Assembly (NCBI GenBank): GCA_052174535.1
Contig: JBQMRQ010000009.1
Span: 1-64,000, forward strand
DNA from: Arsenophonus sp052174535
Lineage (GTDB): Bacteria > Pseudomonadota > Gammaproteobacteria > Enterobacterales > Enterobacteriaceae
Direction: 5' to 3'
DNA: 64,000 bases
Shown here: piece after piece, positions 55,290 through 64,000 of the stretch
Position numbering within the stretch: position 1 is the first letter of the stretch
Layout of the letters: the number at the start of each line of letters is the position of its first letter
Translations under genes and position numbers: made by a program
Notes under the pieces: model-generated
The model's database searches: none
Seen by the model: only the letters and a program-made list of their open reading frames with translations
Told to the model about the DNA's origin: nothing

Positions 55290-56335
55290 GTTTTTGTTTT
55301 ATTTGAAAAAACTGGTAGCCACCTCTGTATTTTAATTGTTATTGTTTTAAACAATTTTCTTTAGATTAAATAATTCAGCAAATAAAATAACCTTACATCA
55401 TGGAATCTACTTAGCTATCTTTTTAATCAGCTAATATAGCTGTTCATATTTTGAATGTGGAATTCTTTCTAATAACTTTTTGATTATCTAACATTATTAT
55501 TGGATGGTGACTAATTTTATACTCGTTGTGAAAGATTTTTTATCATTTAACTCTCCATCCGAATAAAGATGAACTCTTATCGATGATCATCTTAAATAAA
55601 CAATTAACCTACTTTTGCATTAAGCTCTTCAAAATCTCATAGGTTAGAATGACCTCTGTTGATCTCTGCCGATTAAGACCGAGCAATTTATTCTTTCCTT
55701 TTATCTCTTGCTCTTGCGTGTTTTCTAGATTTTTTATTAAAAATACAATAGTTCCATTTAAAGGATTAAGAAAAAATATTTTGTTGATTTTAACAAATAT
55801 CCTTACTGCATTTATATTGGCTGTCGCAGCTGAAGAAAGGAAAGAGCAATCATCTAAACGATGTTTTCAAATGAATACCTGTATGTAATTTCGCTAAATC
55901 TATTAAAGTTAAGGTATTCAACATATATCGCAGATAACTAAACTATTATTCTTATGATCTTATTTTCGCTATAGAATCCCATTTTCAGTAAGATGATTGT
56001 TCAATCTTTTTCTATAATTTGAAGATTTTATAATAATATCGCTGTAATCTTAATTAATATAGAACGGGGGGAGAGAAAACCCCCACACTAGGCGAGAAAT
56101 AGGATAATATTTTCACTGTGACAATATAGGAAAGATAAAGTAAAATAATTTGCTTTAATGCATAATCAATATCATCCGATAGATTGTCAACGAATCAACT
56201 AATAAGATATAGCTTTATGTTAGCAGAGACTTAAAGAAAAATCTCTTTTATCTGTATTACAGTTTGCTTTTTCATAGTAACCTACCTCTCTAGCAAAATC
56301 TTTTATACAATATAGGGATTTCTAGCAACTATTCT
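55290..56335 (-). mobile_element. IS1595-like transposase relic, copy 2
   Basis: Homologous over about 1 kb, in the same orientation, to 19130-20150. On the minus strand the C-terminal catalytic region reads FHNEYKISHHPIIMLDNQKV (about 55475-55535) and LKRxLSRFHDVRLFYLLNYL (about 55370-55430), matching the 'HGIxHHxxxxxxxxxxV' and 'RLKxWLxRFHGVATKYLxNYL' motifs. Many stops occur. A GC-rich hairpin, G6 at 56066-56071 with C5 at 56080-56084, lies inside. The open stretch on the opposite strand at 55649-55888 is antisense to this element. It precedes tsaC by 50 bp. Confidence 0.6.
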
Positions 56336-56385
56336 TTCTAAAAAAGGCAAAAAATACTAATAATAAATATATGGAATAACTTGAT

Positions 56386-56955
56386 ATGGTTAATGAAATA
56401 TCCCTTTCATTTCAGAAAATTATTTTAGCGCTAAATAAAGGAAAAATTATAGCATATCCGACAGAAGCTATTTTTAGCCTTGGATGTGATCCTAATAATG
56501 ATAAAGTAGTCCGTCAGTTATTATCTTTAAAACAGCGGTCATGGAAAAAAGGATTAATTTTAATAGCTGGAGATTATAAACAATTAATACCTTATATTGA
56601 TGATAATAAATTAACTAATTTACAAAAAGAAATGATGCTTTCAATAGGATCTAAAGCTATAACCTGGGTAGTGCCCGCTAGAAAAAATATATCAAAATTG
56701 TTAACAGGAAAATTTAATTCACTTGCAGTTCGGATTACGAATTTTGAGTTAATTAAAAAACTTTGTTTTTTATATGGTAAACCACTAATTTCTACTAGTG
56801 CTAATTTAAATGGATTACCACCATGTAGAACAAAAGAGGAAGTTATTGTGCAGTTTAATGACCAAATATCCATTTTAGATGGTTCTGTTGGTGGATATAA
56901 TAATCCATCTGAAATTCGAGATATAATGACGGATTACTTATATCGAAAAGGTTAA
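56386..56955 (+). CDS. tsaC: Threonylcarbamoyl-AMP synthase TsaC
   Basis: TsaC (YrdC/Sua5 family) makes threonylcarbamoyl-AMP for the universal t6A37 modification of ANN-decoding tRNAs. The product is 189 residues (E. coli 190). IAYPTEAIFSLGCDP (22-36), the KQR...K nucleotide-binding residues (SLKQRSWKKGLILIA), NSLAVRI and STSANLNGLPPCRTKEEV are kept. One conserved spot is eroded: the family WPGPVTFVFPA reads SIGSKAITWVVPA near 88-100, so the Pro-Gly-Pro is lost. E. coli GVGCDP also reads SLGCDP. The frame is fully open and coupled to aroE by a 5-bp gap, so it is probably expressed; efficiency is uncertain. Confidence 0.92.
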   Translation: MVNEISLSFQKIILALNKGKIIAYPTEAIFSLGCDPNNDKVVRQLLSLKQRSWKKGLILIAGDYKQLIPYIDDNKLTNLQKEMMLSIGSKAITWVVPARKNISKLLTGKFNSLAVRITNFELIKKLCFLYGKPLISTSANLNGLPPCRTKEEVIVQFNDQISILDGSVGGYNNPSEIRDIMTDYLYRKG

Positions 56956-56960
56956 TGTAA

Positions 56961-57773
56961 ATGAAAGAATTTGCAGTATTTGGAAATCCAGTAGTACATA
57001 GTAAATCACCACTTATTCATAAATTATTTGCTCAGCAAACTAATATTAAATATGAATATGGAAAAGTGCTAGTTCCTTTAAATAAATTTAAAGAAAAATT
57101 AGATAATTTTTTTTGTATAGGAGGAAAGGGCGTAAATATTAGTTTGCCTTTTAAGGAATTAGCCTATCATAATGTTGATGAATTAACTGAAGAAGCTCAA
57201 ATATGTGCCTCAGTTAATACTATCAAGAGATTAGATAATGATAGATTACTGGGTGATAATTCCGATGGAATAGGTTTAATCTTAGATCTTGAGCGTTTGA
57301 GGTTTATTGAAAAAGGGATCCATATATTAGTAATTGGTGCTGGTGGTGCAGCACGTGGTGTTATAGCTCCTATTTTAAATTACGGTTGTCGAATAACGAT
57401 TACAAATCGTACATACAGTAAGGCGGATAAATTAGCAAAACAATTTTCTATTATAGGAGATATTAATTCATTGATGATGGAATCTATTCATTCTGCTGAG
57501 TATGATTTAGTTATTAACGCGACATCTTCTGGAATTACAAGGGAAGTTCCTTCTATTTCACCTAAAATATTTAGACAAAACGTTTTTTGTTATGATATGT
57601 TCTATCAATTAAATGATACACCATTTTTAAGATTAGCAAAAACTCATGGAGCATTAAAATATGCTGATGGTATTGGCATGTTAGTAGGTCAGGCAGCTTT
57701 TGCTTTTAAATTATGGCACGGTAAATTACCTAATATTTTATCTGTATTGAAGGAATTAAAAGAAAAATACTGA
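56961..57773 (+). CDS. aroE: Shikimate dehydrogenase
   Basis: AroE reduces 3-dehydroshikimate with NADPH in the chorismate pathway. The product is 270 residues (E. coli 272). HSKSPLIH (13-20) binds shikimate, catalytic K65 lies in SLPFKELA, D102 in LLGDNSDGIG, and the NADPH glycine-rich loop is IGAGGAARG (about 124-132), followed by NRTYSKAD. The C-terminal GMLVGQAAFAFKLWHG is present. It directly follows tsaC, the E. coli order. Its retention suggests that aromatic precursors, folate or quinones are still made in this cell or shared with a partner. Confidence 0.96.
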   Translation: MKEFAVFGNPVVHSKSPLIHKLFAQQTNIKYEYGKVLVPLNKFKEKLDNFFCIGGKGVNISLPFKELAYHNVDELTEEAQICASVNTIKRLDNDRLLGDNSDGIGLILDLERLRFIEKGIHILVIGAGGAARGVIAPILNYGCRITITNRTYSKADKLAKQFSIIGDINSLMMESIHSAEYDLVINATSSGITREVPSISPKIFRQNVFCYDMFYQLNDTPFLRLAKTHGALKYADGIGMLVGQAAFAFKLWHGKLPNILSVLKELKEKY

Positions 57774-57879
57774 TATAAATCAGTTGGTATATTTATACGG
57801 GAAATAATAATTATATCAAGTGAAATTAGAGTCACTAACAAATCTAGTGTATAGCGATTAAGCTAGGCTCTAATACTTA

Positions 57880-59240
57880 ATAAAACTGTTCTCCATCATT
57901 AAATTGAGCGTTGTCATTACCAGGATCAGTAAGATAAATCTCTTTAGGCAATTCTAGATTTTATGAATAGATTATGGCAGCTTAAATACCATTAAAAGCA
58001 TTATTTTTCTTAAACTACAGTTACCTCTCGTGCGTCGGATTCTCTCTTAGCTTTACACTATCACAAAAGCTGATTTAATCGAACTTCTTCTTATTATTAA
58101 CGATCTATACACATTACGCTGATAAAAAGTCATAGGATGTAGTAATTTTTCTTAATCTTTCTTCAGCTTTTTAATCGCTATAAAAGGATACTTCGCTAAA
58201 AACCTTACCAACAAAATATCAAGAGCTTTATTATCAGCATTGTGGCTCTCTTATTAGACAAAGCTCCAGATATCATCTTTAACTTTTGGCTACATACTTT
58301 TAGGAAACAAAACCAGTACATTAGTTATTTTGTGTATCTAATGGCGTTGATGCTGCGCGTTTAGGAATATTTTTACCATCCCATCCAAAAATCCAAGTAC
58401 CGCATCTTCGTACCAAGCCTTGGAAACACAATTAAGTCACGTACTCGCAGGTTATTTAGGAAATCGACCTAGTTCGCTTCTGACTCTCAATAAGCATTTT
58501 CGAGTTGAATGGGGCTCCTTATGTCAATGCACAGTGCCAGCGATAATTAAACAGTAGACAAAAGCGATCATCTTTGCCTGATAGGCTATTATGTCATCAG
58601 TACAGAAATAAACGTAGCTCGTATTGCTTAAATTACACATCTACTATTGCTATTACTCTTCAAGGTATTGCTGTTTCAGTCTACTGATATCTTCACAGTA
58701 AAAGACCATGCGCTTCTCGGTGAGAAGCGCTCTAGGAATTCATGAAAAAATCAGCGGTGGGAGAAATGCCTAACAGCTACCCTAACCCATGATAGCAACT
58801 CTTCGCCATTTTTCTACCCTTAAGATAAGACGTTAGAAACGAGCTGTTGAAAGATATTCCGTTGCCTCTATAATTTTCTTCTTTAACCTTAATCACTTCA
58901 ATCTTGACATTTCTAATACCAGTCTGTATGATTTACTCTAACAAAAAATAATTATAGATACAACCATATAGACCACCTCAACAAAACAGCGTTTTAGCAT
59001 ACTCTCTTCACAACATGTGGACTTCGAGCGCTTCCTCCTCAATAGCGTTGCTATAAGCTTCCTGCTAGGATCACGGGATGAGCTCATAATAATGGATTGA
59101 AGTAATATCTCATTTCACAGATCACAGTATGGTAAACTTTTTATGGCATATCATTTTCTGTTCTTGAACTCATGCATAAAATTAATCATCATAATACTAA
59201 TATCTCTAAAACTCCATATACCATAAATGAGCTAACTTGA
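57880..59240 (-). mobile_element. IS256-family transposase relic F
   Basis: Colinear with relic E on the same strand. TCAACGATCTATACACATTACGC-type remnants near 58100 match the 'TTAACGCTGAAGTGTTCGGC' part of E. A block near 58180-58330 (AAGGATACTTCGCTAAAAACC, AAAATATCAAGAGCTTTATTATCAGCATTG) is nearly the E sequence at 53960-54015. Another block near 58480-58760 matches 54220-54540, including AAAAATCAGCGGTGG. Frames are more eroded than in E. Together E and F bracket the second IS1595-like relic and tsaC-aroE. Confidence 0.7.
58710..58730. repeat. Perfect GC-rich 9-bp hairpin in IS256 relic F
   Basis: Arm GCGCTTCTC at 58710-58718, loop GGT, exact complement GAGAAGCGC at 58722-58730. The homologous stretch of relic E (after GACCATATG) shows no such hairpin. 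Confidence 0.8.
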
Positions 59241-60089
59241 TTTTAGTACTGTTTTATACTCTGAGATATATAAATTTTAAAAATTAATTTAGATGAACCG
59301 GAATAAATCTCTTAAAGATAGTAAACTTGCCAGATCAGAAGATAATACGCTACTTTACGTATTACAAAGCGCCTGTTTATTTGAAATACTTTATGATTTC
59401 CCTTAAAAATTAATAATGAAAACCAACTGATTTTTTATTATATCGCAAAGAGGCCATATAGTAGTATTTTCAGCCTTTCGGTCCCCATTTTTCTCGACAC
59501 GTAAATATTATCCGTCTCTATAATCACGATTATTCTTGGGTTTGAATAACTTACTGGCCAAAACCAAGCTGATAATGTTGGAGATAACTACATTAAGGAA
59601 TAATGATTAAAAGTATGCTTACCGATGAATTCATTATCTATAAGATAACTAGAATAATCTCTGCTTCTTCCTCTCTCTTAAAGAAACACAAAGATAACTG
59701 AGACAAATAAACATTGATAAATTTGGATAGGATAACAATTTTTATATGTCTCTGACACAGAGATACTCAGAAATAATTTATAAAGATATATATACTAACT
59801 AAACTGCTTTTCGCCATTGATGGCGATTTGGGTAACTTTTCTTAAAAACATAGTGAAAGTATTAACTAATTGGATCCCTCTATCTATTAAGCAAATACTT
59901 GACTGCTCACTTGTGCTATAAGTTATCTGGCACTACTGGTATGCATTTTCTGAATGTCCAACTACTATTTTTGTTAAATCTGTAAGTCAAAAATCTCTAG
60001 TCCATCTGACTTGAAAGCTAGCGAGTAGTACTTAGTCCAGCAAGTTTATATTTTACTAGACTATAACTAGCAACACATTACTTTACTAT
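59241..60089. other. Decayed DNA between IS relics
   Basis: No gene recognised. Part may be the 5' end of the IS91-like relic that follows. Confidence 0.3.
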
Positions 60090-60960
60090 ACGCCCATCTT
60101 CTTTACTTTTTTTAATAATAACTACCAGCAACTCAACTCTCTGTTTTGAGTTCTCACTACATCCGCGCTATTCTGTAGTTTGTACATAAACAAGTTATCG
60201 AAATTGATATCTTCTATGCCTTGGATACTTATGATTCAGAACTTAATCAACATTTGCATGTTCATGTCCCGTCACTCATAGGAGTTTAGATATTAAACAT
60301 GCTGCATGGGTTAGAAAGATGTTCTTTAAAAAAATAAGCAAAGAGATGTAGCGAAGACCTGTCATGTGGCTTCTGCATTAGAGCGATGACCTTATAAATC
60401 CCAGTAATCTTCCTAATCTAGGTAAATTTTCAGGGAGCTGCATCAGTGTTATCTGAACTTAGAGTATGGGACGCGTTACTGAAAAGTGCGTTTTCTTAAA
60501 AAAATAAAAAGAAGTGTGGTATATGGTTATGGTGTGAAATAACTCAAATGCTAACTTAAACCTCTAAGTGTATTCGTATTAAAAATACGGTATTAAAGAA
60601 GTAGGGTTTCGGATCATTAATATAAGCACCGTACTCAAAAGAACACTAGAAGCAGATACTAACACAAAAATAGATGATTAGGCGCTACATATTTAGCTAT
60701 ATTTTGGGCAGATATTTTAAATGATCCGTTACTATGGTTTCTTGTTAAATCATAAACAGGAAAGATTATTATAAATGTATATAAGGTGCTCTAGATAAAG
60801 GCCATAAAAAATCAAAAAATCGGAATTCTCCGGCCGATACAGGATTCCTGTCACCCAAAGATTTAAATGTATATTCGTATTGTGACGGGCTATTATTTTA
60901 CTGGCGCTCAGAAAGGAATAGTAAACAGGCAATTGAATTGTTGTCAGAAAGAATACATAA
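60090..60960 (+). mobile_element. IS91-like transposase relic
   Basis: Plus-strand pieces match rolling-circle IS91-type transposases in order: LIDVIYALDTYDSELNQHLHVHVP (about 60196-60275) for 'LHTxGRxLNxHPHVHxxVT'; an ILGRYFK-type piece near 60690-60720 inside the 'RYISHIPARHFKMVRYYG' region, where MIRRYIFSYI is read at about 60670-60705; then VTMVSC-IINR for 'RYYGFLSNRKR', and a final YSYCDGLLFYWRSERN near 60873-60920 resembling the C-terminal 'CPxCGGxLxFTG' region. Frameshifts are frequent. Family motifs are recalled, not searched. A 60-codon antisense frame at 60750-60932 is a shadow. Confidence 0.55.
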
Positions 60961-61015
60961 AATAAAACAATAAAGAAGTTTATTAAGCTAAACCTATAAT
61001 TAATATTCCTAAATT

Positions 61016-61069
61016 AGAGAACTAGGCTAAAACCATAACTATAGAGAATTAGGCTAAAACCATAACTAT
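61016..61069. repeat. 27-bp tandem duplication
   Basis: Two adjacent 27-bp units (61016-61042 and 61043-61069), each containing TAGGCTAAAACCATAACTAT, differ at a single base (C/T at unit position 7). The near identity shows a recent duplication in otherwise decayed DNA. Confidence 0.85.
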
Positions 61070-62319
61070 CATGAAGCTTTCATTTAAAAGATACCTAATA
61101 AACCGATTCATCTATTTTTAGAAAAAAGATAACTTTTTTAATTAAAAATTGATTTATTTCCTAATCATTAAGTTTATAAGCCAACAACTTGACCATTTAA
61201 TGCAATTATCATACCAATAAGCGGTATTAATATTAAAGAAGATGGTATCTATATATCGGTTAACTAGACAGTAACTCTAATATCACTTTTAATGACAATA
61301 ACTAATAAGACGTTGTTCCAAATAAACAAATTTACTATCAAAATAGATTGATGAAAAGCCTATCTGATGACCTGTCATTTATAATTATTTCACCAATATT
61401 CAATGACAACTCTTAATTATTTAGTTCACCCTTACTCTAAATAACTCATTCAAATATATCATTATCCAGCAGGTTTGCTATTATTTTAGAAAAGCTCTCT
61501 TAAAACTGAGTAAAACTCTTCTCCTTTATCATTAATCCTGCAGCCATAAAGCGTGCCGCCAAACTTTAAAATTAATTTTAGATTAAACATATCTAAGCAT
61601 TCAATGGCATTTCGTAAAAATAAACCATAGATTAAAACGCCATAAATCTTCTGAATTCCTTTATTTTTCAGCGTAAAAGGTAATGAACAGAATAATAAAA
61701 ACCTTCTTTATCTAAGAATCTAATCTTCTAAGTACTCTATAATGCTACTATTCAGGATGAATAGAGTGCGGAATCATTTAGCATTTGATGAGATTTTCTA
61801 TTTGTTCAAAATCTGCAGTCGCCAGGCTCTTATCCCTTTCCAGCCCCCCTTAATTACATATCCTATTTAATTTTACGGCGGCATGTGACTTAAAATATCT
61901 AATTTATTAACCAATTTTTAATGTGAATGATATTCATCTAACTAATCTTTCAGCAACATTGAATCTTTACTAAATTAAAAACCTAAATCATTAATAACTA
62001 AACAACTAACATTACGTTTTAAAACTTTAATTAAGTCTTTTAATTCCGAGACAGCTTCTCCAGCCCAACCACCTAAATTCACGATTCAAACCTTAATAGA
62101 CTATTATATGATTATTTCTATCTAAGAAAACAAGATCTGCTACCCTATTTAATGTAACTAAATCTAATAATTCAGAAAAATTAAACATCTCTATACTGAT
62201 TATTACTTAAACCAACCAGTTTGACGAAAACTAGCATGTAATGCTGATATTACATAAAAAATAACAATTATATAAAATGATACTTTTTATTAAAAGTATT
62301 AATTAGCCTTTCTTTTCAA
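61070..62319. other. Decayed DNA, unassigned coding traces
   Basis: No intact gene. On the minus strand one uninterrupted stretch around 61985-62085 reads IVNLGGWAGEAVSELKDLIK followed by VLKRNVSCLVINDLGF, and another near 61525-61600 reads FNLKLILKFGGTLYG. They look like parts of one or two former genes that I do not recognise. Confidence 0.3.
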
Positions 62320-62780
62320 GAAAGGATAGCATGGTTTTTTGAATAATTTAAATTTAATTTTGAACTAATAATTTCATAGACTGAAATAAAGTTTTACTAT
62401 CTAATAGTAATTAACATAACTCCTGATTGTACAATTACATATATTCATATTGAGGTGATCTCAAGCTATTAAGTAGAATTAAAATAAAGGCTTTGCAGCC
62501 CATCTTCCATGCGCCCACATTAAATTGCTAGGTACAACCCTTTTATTTAAGGATACATTGTCAGGTAAGTCGTCGGTTTTCTATAGCAAACTCTCTGTAG
62601 ACAAACGAAATGCTCTAATTCATATTTTCTAGTAGCTCAATGTTTTACAAACTAAAAGGTAGTCTATAAATTCTTTTACATTATCTTTACCTATAAGTAC
62701 TAAATGGATAGTTATAGGATATGCTGGATTAAGATCACGTAATAAAAGTTAGAAATTAACTACTATTTTGGCCTTGTAAA
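62320..62780. repeat. Dispersed repeat, copy 2 (partner at 10400-10860)
   Basis: Aligns by eye, in the same orientation, with 10400-10860. The shared blocks are listed under copy 1. Family unknown. Confidence 0.5.
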
Positions 62781-63937
62781 GACAAATAAAATCTTATTGA
62801 TGGATAGGATTTATCCCTATAAAAAGATAATGTCTTGAAGTTTTGTTTAGCATTTGTAGAAATATTTAGATTTACGTACAAATAACCAAGCTCGTAGCTT
62901 TAAATGCTTTATATTTAGACTTTGCTACTTCTTGCCTTATTTTATACAAATTCCCCTTAGGTTATGCACAATAAATAATGGTATAGGCCAGAGCAAGATA
63001 CTATAGGGTTTGGAAAACTGTATACAACTGCCAGTAGATCGTCGAGAGGTAGAAAAACGTTTTTATAGAAAATAACTATGACTTTTTGAGTGAGCGAAAG
63101 CATCATCGCAAACGATAGAAATATAACTGCAATTATCAACATCAGTTAGTTTTACTCCCTTAGAAAAAGTAAAGTTCAAATATGTCATAACGCTACTTAA
63201 AGTAGACGTAAGCTATCTTCTTGTTTGAAGAACACCTCTGATTTTAGGTGTTGCAGTTGTCTAATGATAAAGGATCATTGATGGATAATATTTTTCCTTA
63301 ACTATGCCTCAGTAGCTATCTCGGCATTAATAGGAGTATATCCTATAGGAGGATATATATAATGATTCGAGATCTAAACAATTAGGATTAATAATTACTT
63401 TTGTACAAGACAAAGTTTTTCGTTGCAAATGACAGCAATAATAATCATTTTTATTCCATCTCAATTAGCAACAGCAATGACTTCATAGAAGGATATATCA
63501 TTACGAATGATAATGATAAGTTGCACTTTTCTTTTAATAACTTTATCAATAATCAGCGTGCTAGCTAAGCCACTTAACCATCTTTAAATTGGTTAAGAAC
63601 TAATAATTAAAATGACGATGCCCTAAAATCACGTGTTAGCGCACGCACTGTCAATCCGTACTAGTTACACCATTCACGTTAAAATCGACGACCAATATAA
63701 TTTCAGGACTGCTCATTCAGAATAGTGATTAACATCTGAAGCACTGTTTTAATATCATTCAGTAATTGATAGTTAAGTAATTATTTTTACCTATTTTAAA
63801 CTCATTTTATTATAAATACCCCCTCTCATGACATAAAAAGAGTGTAATACCAGCAACAAATGCGTAGAGGAAGATAGATATTATTTACTTTTAGTTGGTG
63901 AGAAAACTCTATTTCTATATTTACAGAAAACTTATTA
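62781..63937. other. Decayed DNA, no gene seen
   Basis: No supported frame. Near 63337-63362 a perfect 7-bp stem (ATATCCT and AGGATAT) encloses ATAGG and overlaps a strong AGGAGG placed before an ATG at 63362, but that frame stops after seven codons, so the start signal seems to belong to a dead gene. Confidence 0.35.
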
Positions 63938-64000
63938 TTATTTTTTCTTAAGCTTTTCTAACTCTTTAACTAAATCATCTGCGGTCATGTAACCAGGTAT
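63938..64000 (-). CDS. C-terminal end of an unidentified protein (runs off window)
   Basis: On the minus strand 20 codons are open from the window edge to a TAA at 63938-63940 and read IPGYMTADDLVKELEKLKKK. Codon usage and the amphipathic lysine-rich tail look like a genuine C-terminus. A thioredoxin-like protein (for example the end of DsbD) is one possibility, since such proteins end with a 'GYxxxxxLxxxL' helix, but 20 residues are too few to decide. Confidence 0.4.
   Translation of the reverse strand: MPGYMTADDLVKELEKLKKK

Noticed and set aside
55649..55888. 79-codon plus-strand frame
   Set aside because: It is antisense to the IS1595-like relic copy 2 and has no motif.
56592..56873. 93-codon minus-strand frame within tsaC
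   Set aside because: It is a shadow; tsaC on the plus strand is a recognised full-length gene.
60750..60932. 60-codon minus-strand frame
   Set aside because: It is antisense to the C-terminal region of the IS91-like relic.

Overview
The window is a piece of chromosome from a gammaproteobacterium of the Enterobacterales whose genome is strongly AT-biased and in advanced decay. Intact proteins (Lrp, SerS, TrxB, InfA, IspH, IleS, RibF, RpsT, FolD, CysS, LpxH, TsaC, AroE) read as close relatives of the E. coli/Serratia/Yersinia orthologues, and local gene order is that of E. coli. Only about 28% of the 64 kb is intact gene: 18 full-length protein genes, one tRNA and one separately preserved FtsK domain. 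The rest is recognisable pseudogene, insertion-sequence relic, or DNA with no reading frame left. This is the profile of an insect endosymbiont in mid reduction, for example a co-obligate Serratia symbiotica (the low-density Cinara cedri type) or a Sodalis/Arsenophonus-like symbiont. The genus is inferred from recalled protein similarity, not from a search.

Layout. 1-620: end of an IS256-family relic. 1141-8186: lrp, ftsK (only the N-terminal domain open), lolA pseudogene, rarA pseudogene, serS, in E. coli order. 8445-9620: second IS256 relic, inverted relative to the first. 11124-17115: trxB, cydD, cydC, aat pseudogene, infA. 17880-20150: an IS256 relic next to an IS1595-like relic that cuts off the 3' part of a dapB pseudogene. 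20155-29579: dapB pseudogene, ispH, fkpB pseudogene, lspA, ileS, ribF, divergent rpsT, nhaR pseudogene, nhaA. 29790-30540: IS256 relic. 30540-45877: gene desert holding only ydjM and an Rpn/YhgA-type relic. 45878-53640: tRNA-Arg(UCU), folD, cysS, ppiB pseudogene, lpxH, purE and purK pseudogenes. 53640-56340: IS256 relic, then IS1595-like relic. 56386-57773: tsaC-aroE. 57880-60960: IS256 relic, then an IS91-like relic. 60960-63937: no gene seen. 63938-64000: C-terminal end of a gene running off the window.

Function. What survives serves translation (serS, ileS, cysS, infA, rpsT, tRNA-Arg, tsaC), cofactor, isoprenoid and one-carbon metabolism (ribF, ispH, folD), the shikimate pathway (aroE), lipid A (lpxH), lipoprotein maturation (lspA), redox and respiration (trxB, cydDC), ion homeostasis (nhaA) and global regulation (lrp). 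What is lost is biosynthesis that a host or partner could supply (dapB, purE, purK), chaperone-like and repair accessories (ppiB, fkpB, rarA), the lipoprotein carrier lolA, aat, and the nhaA activator nhaR.

The strongest structural pattern is that boundaries between collinear blocks fall on relics of one IS256-family element, and the lrp-serS block lies between two inverted copies. I saw no CRISPR array, prophage, defence island or secondary-metabolite cluster, and nothing I would call a new biological system. The points worth a second look are genome-decay features: a free-standing FtsK membrane domain ending at a T8 tract, a nearly readable lolA pseudogene beside intact lspA, eroded motifs in TsaC and FolD, and perfect hairpins inside the IS relics.
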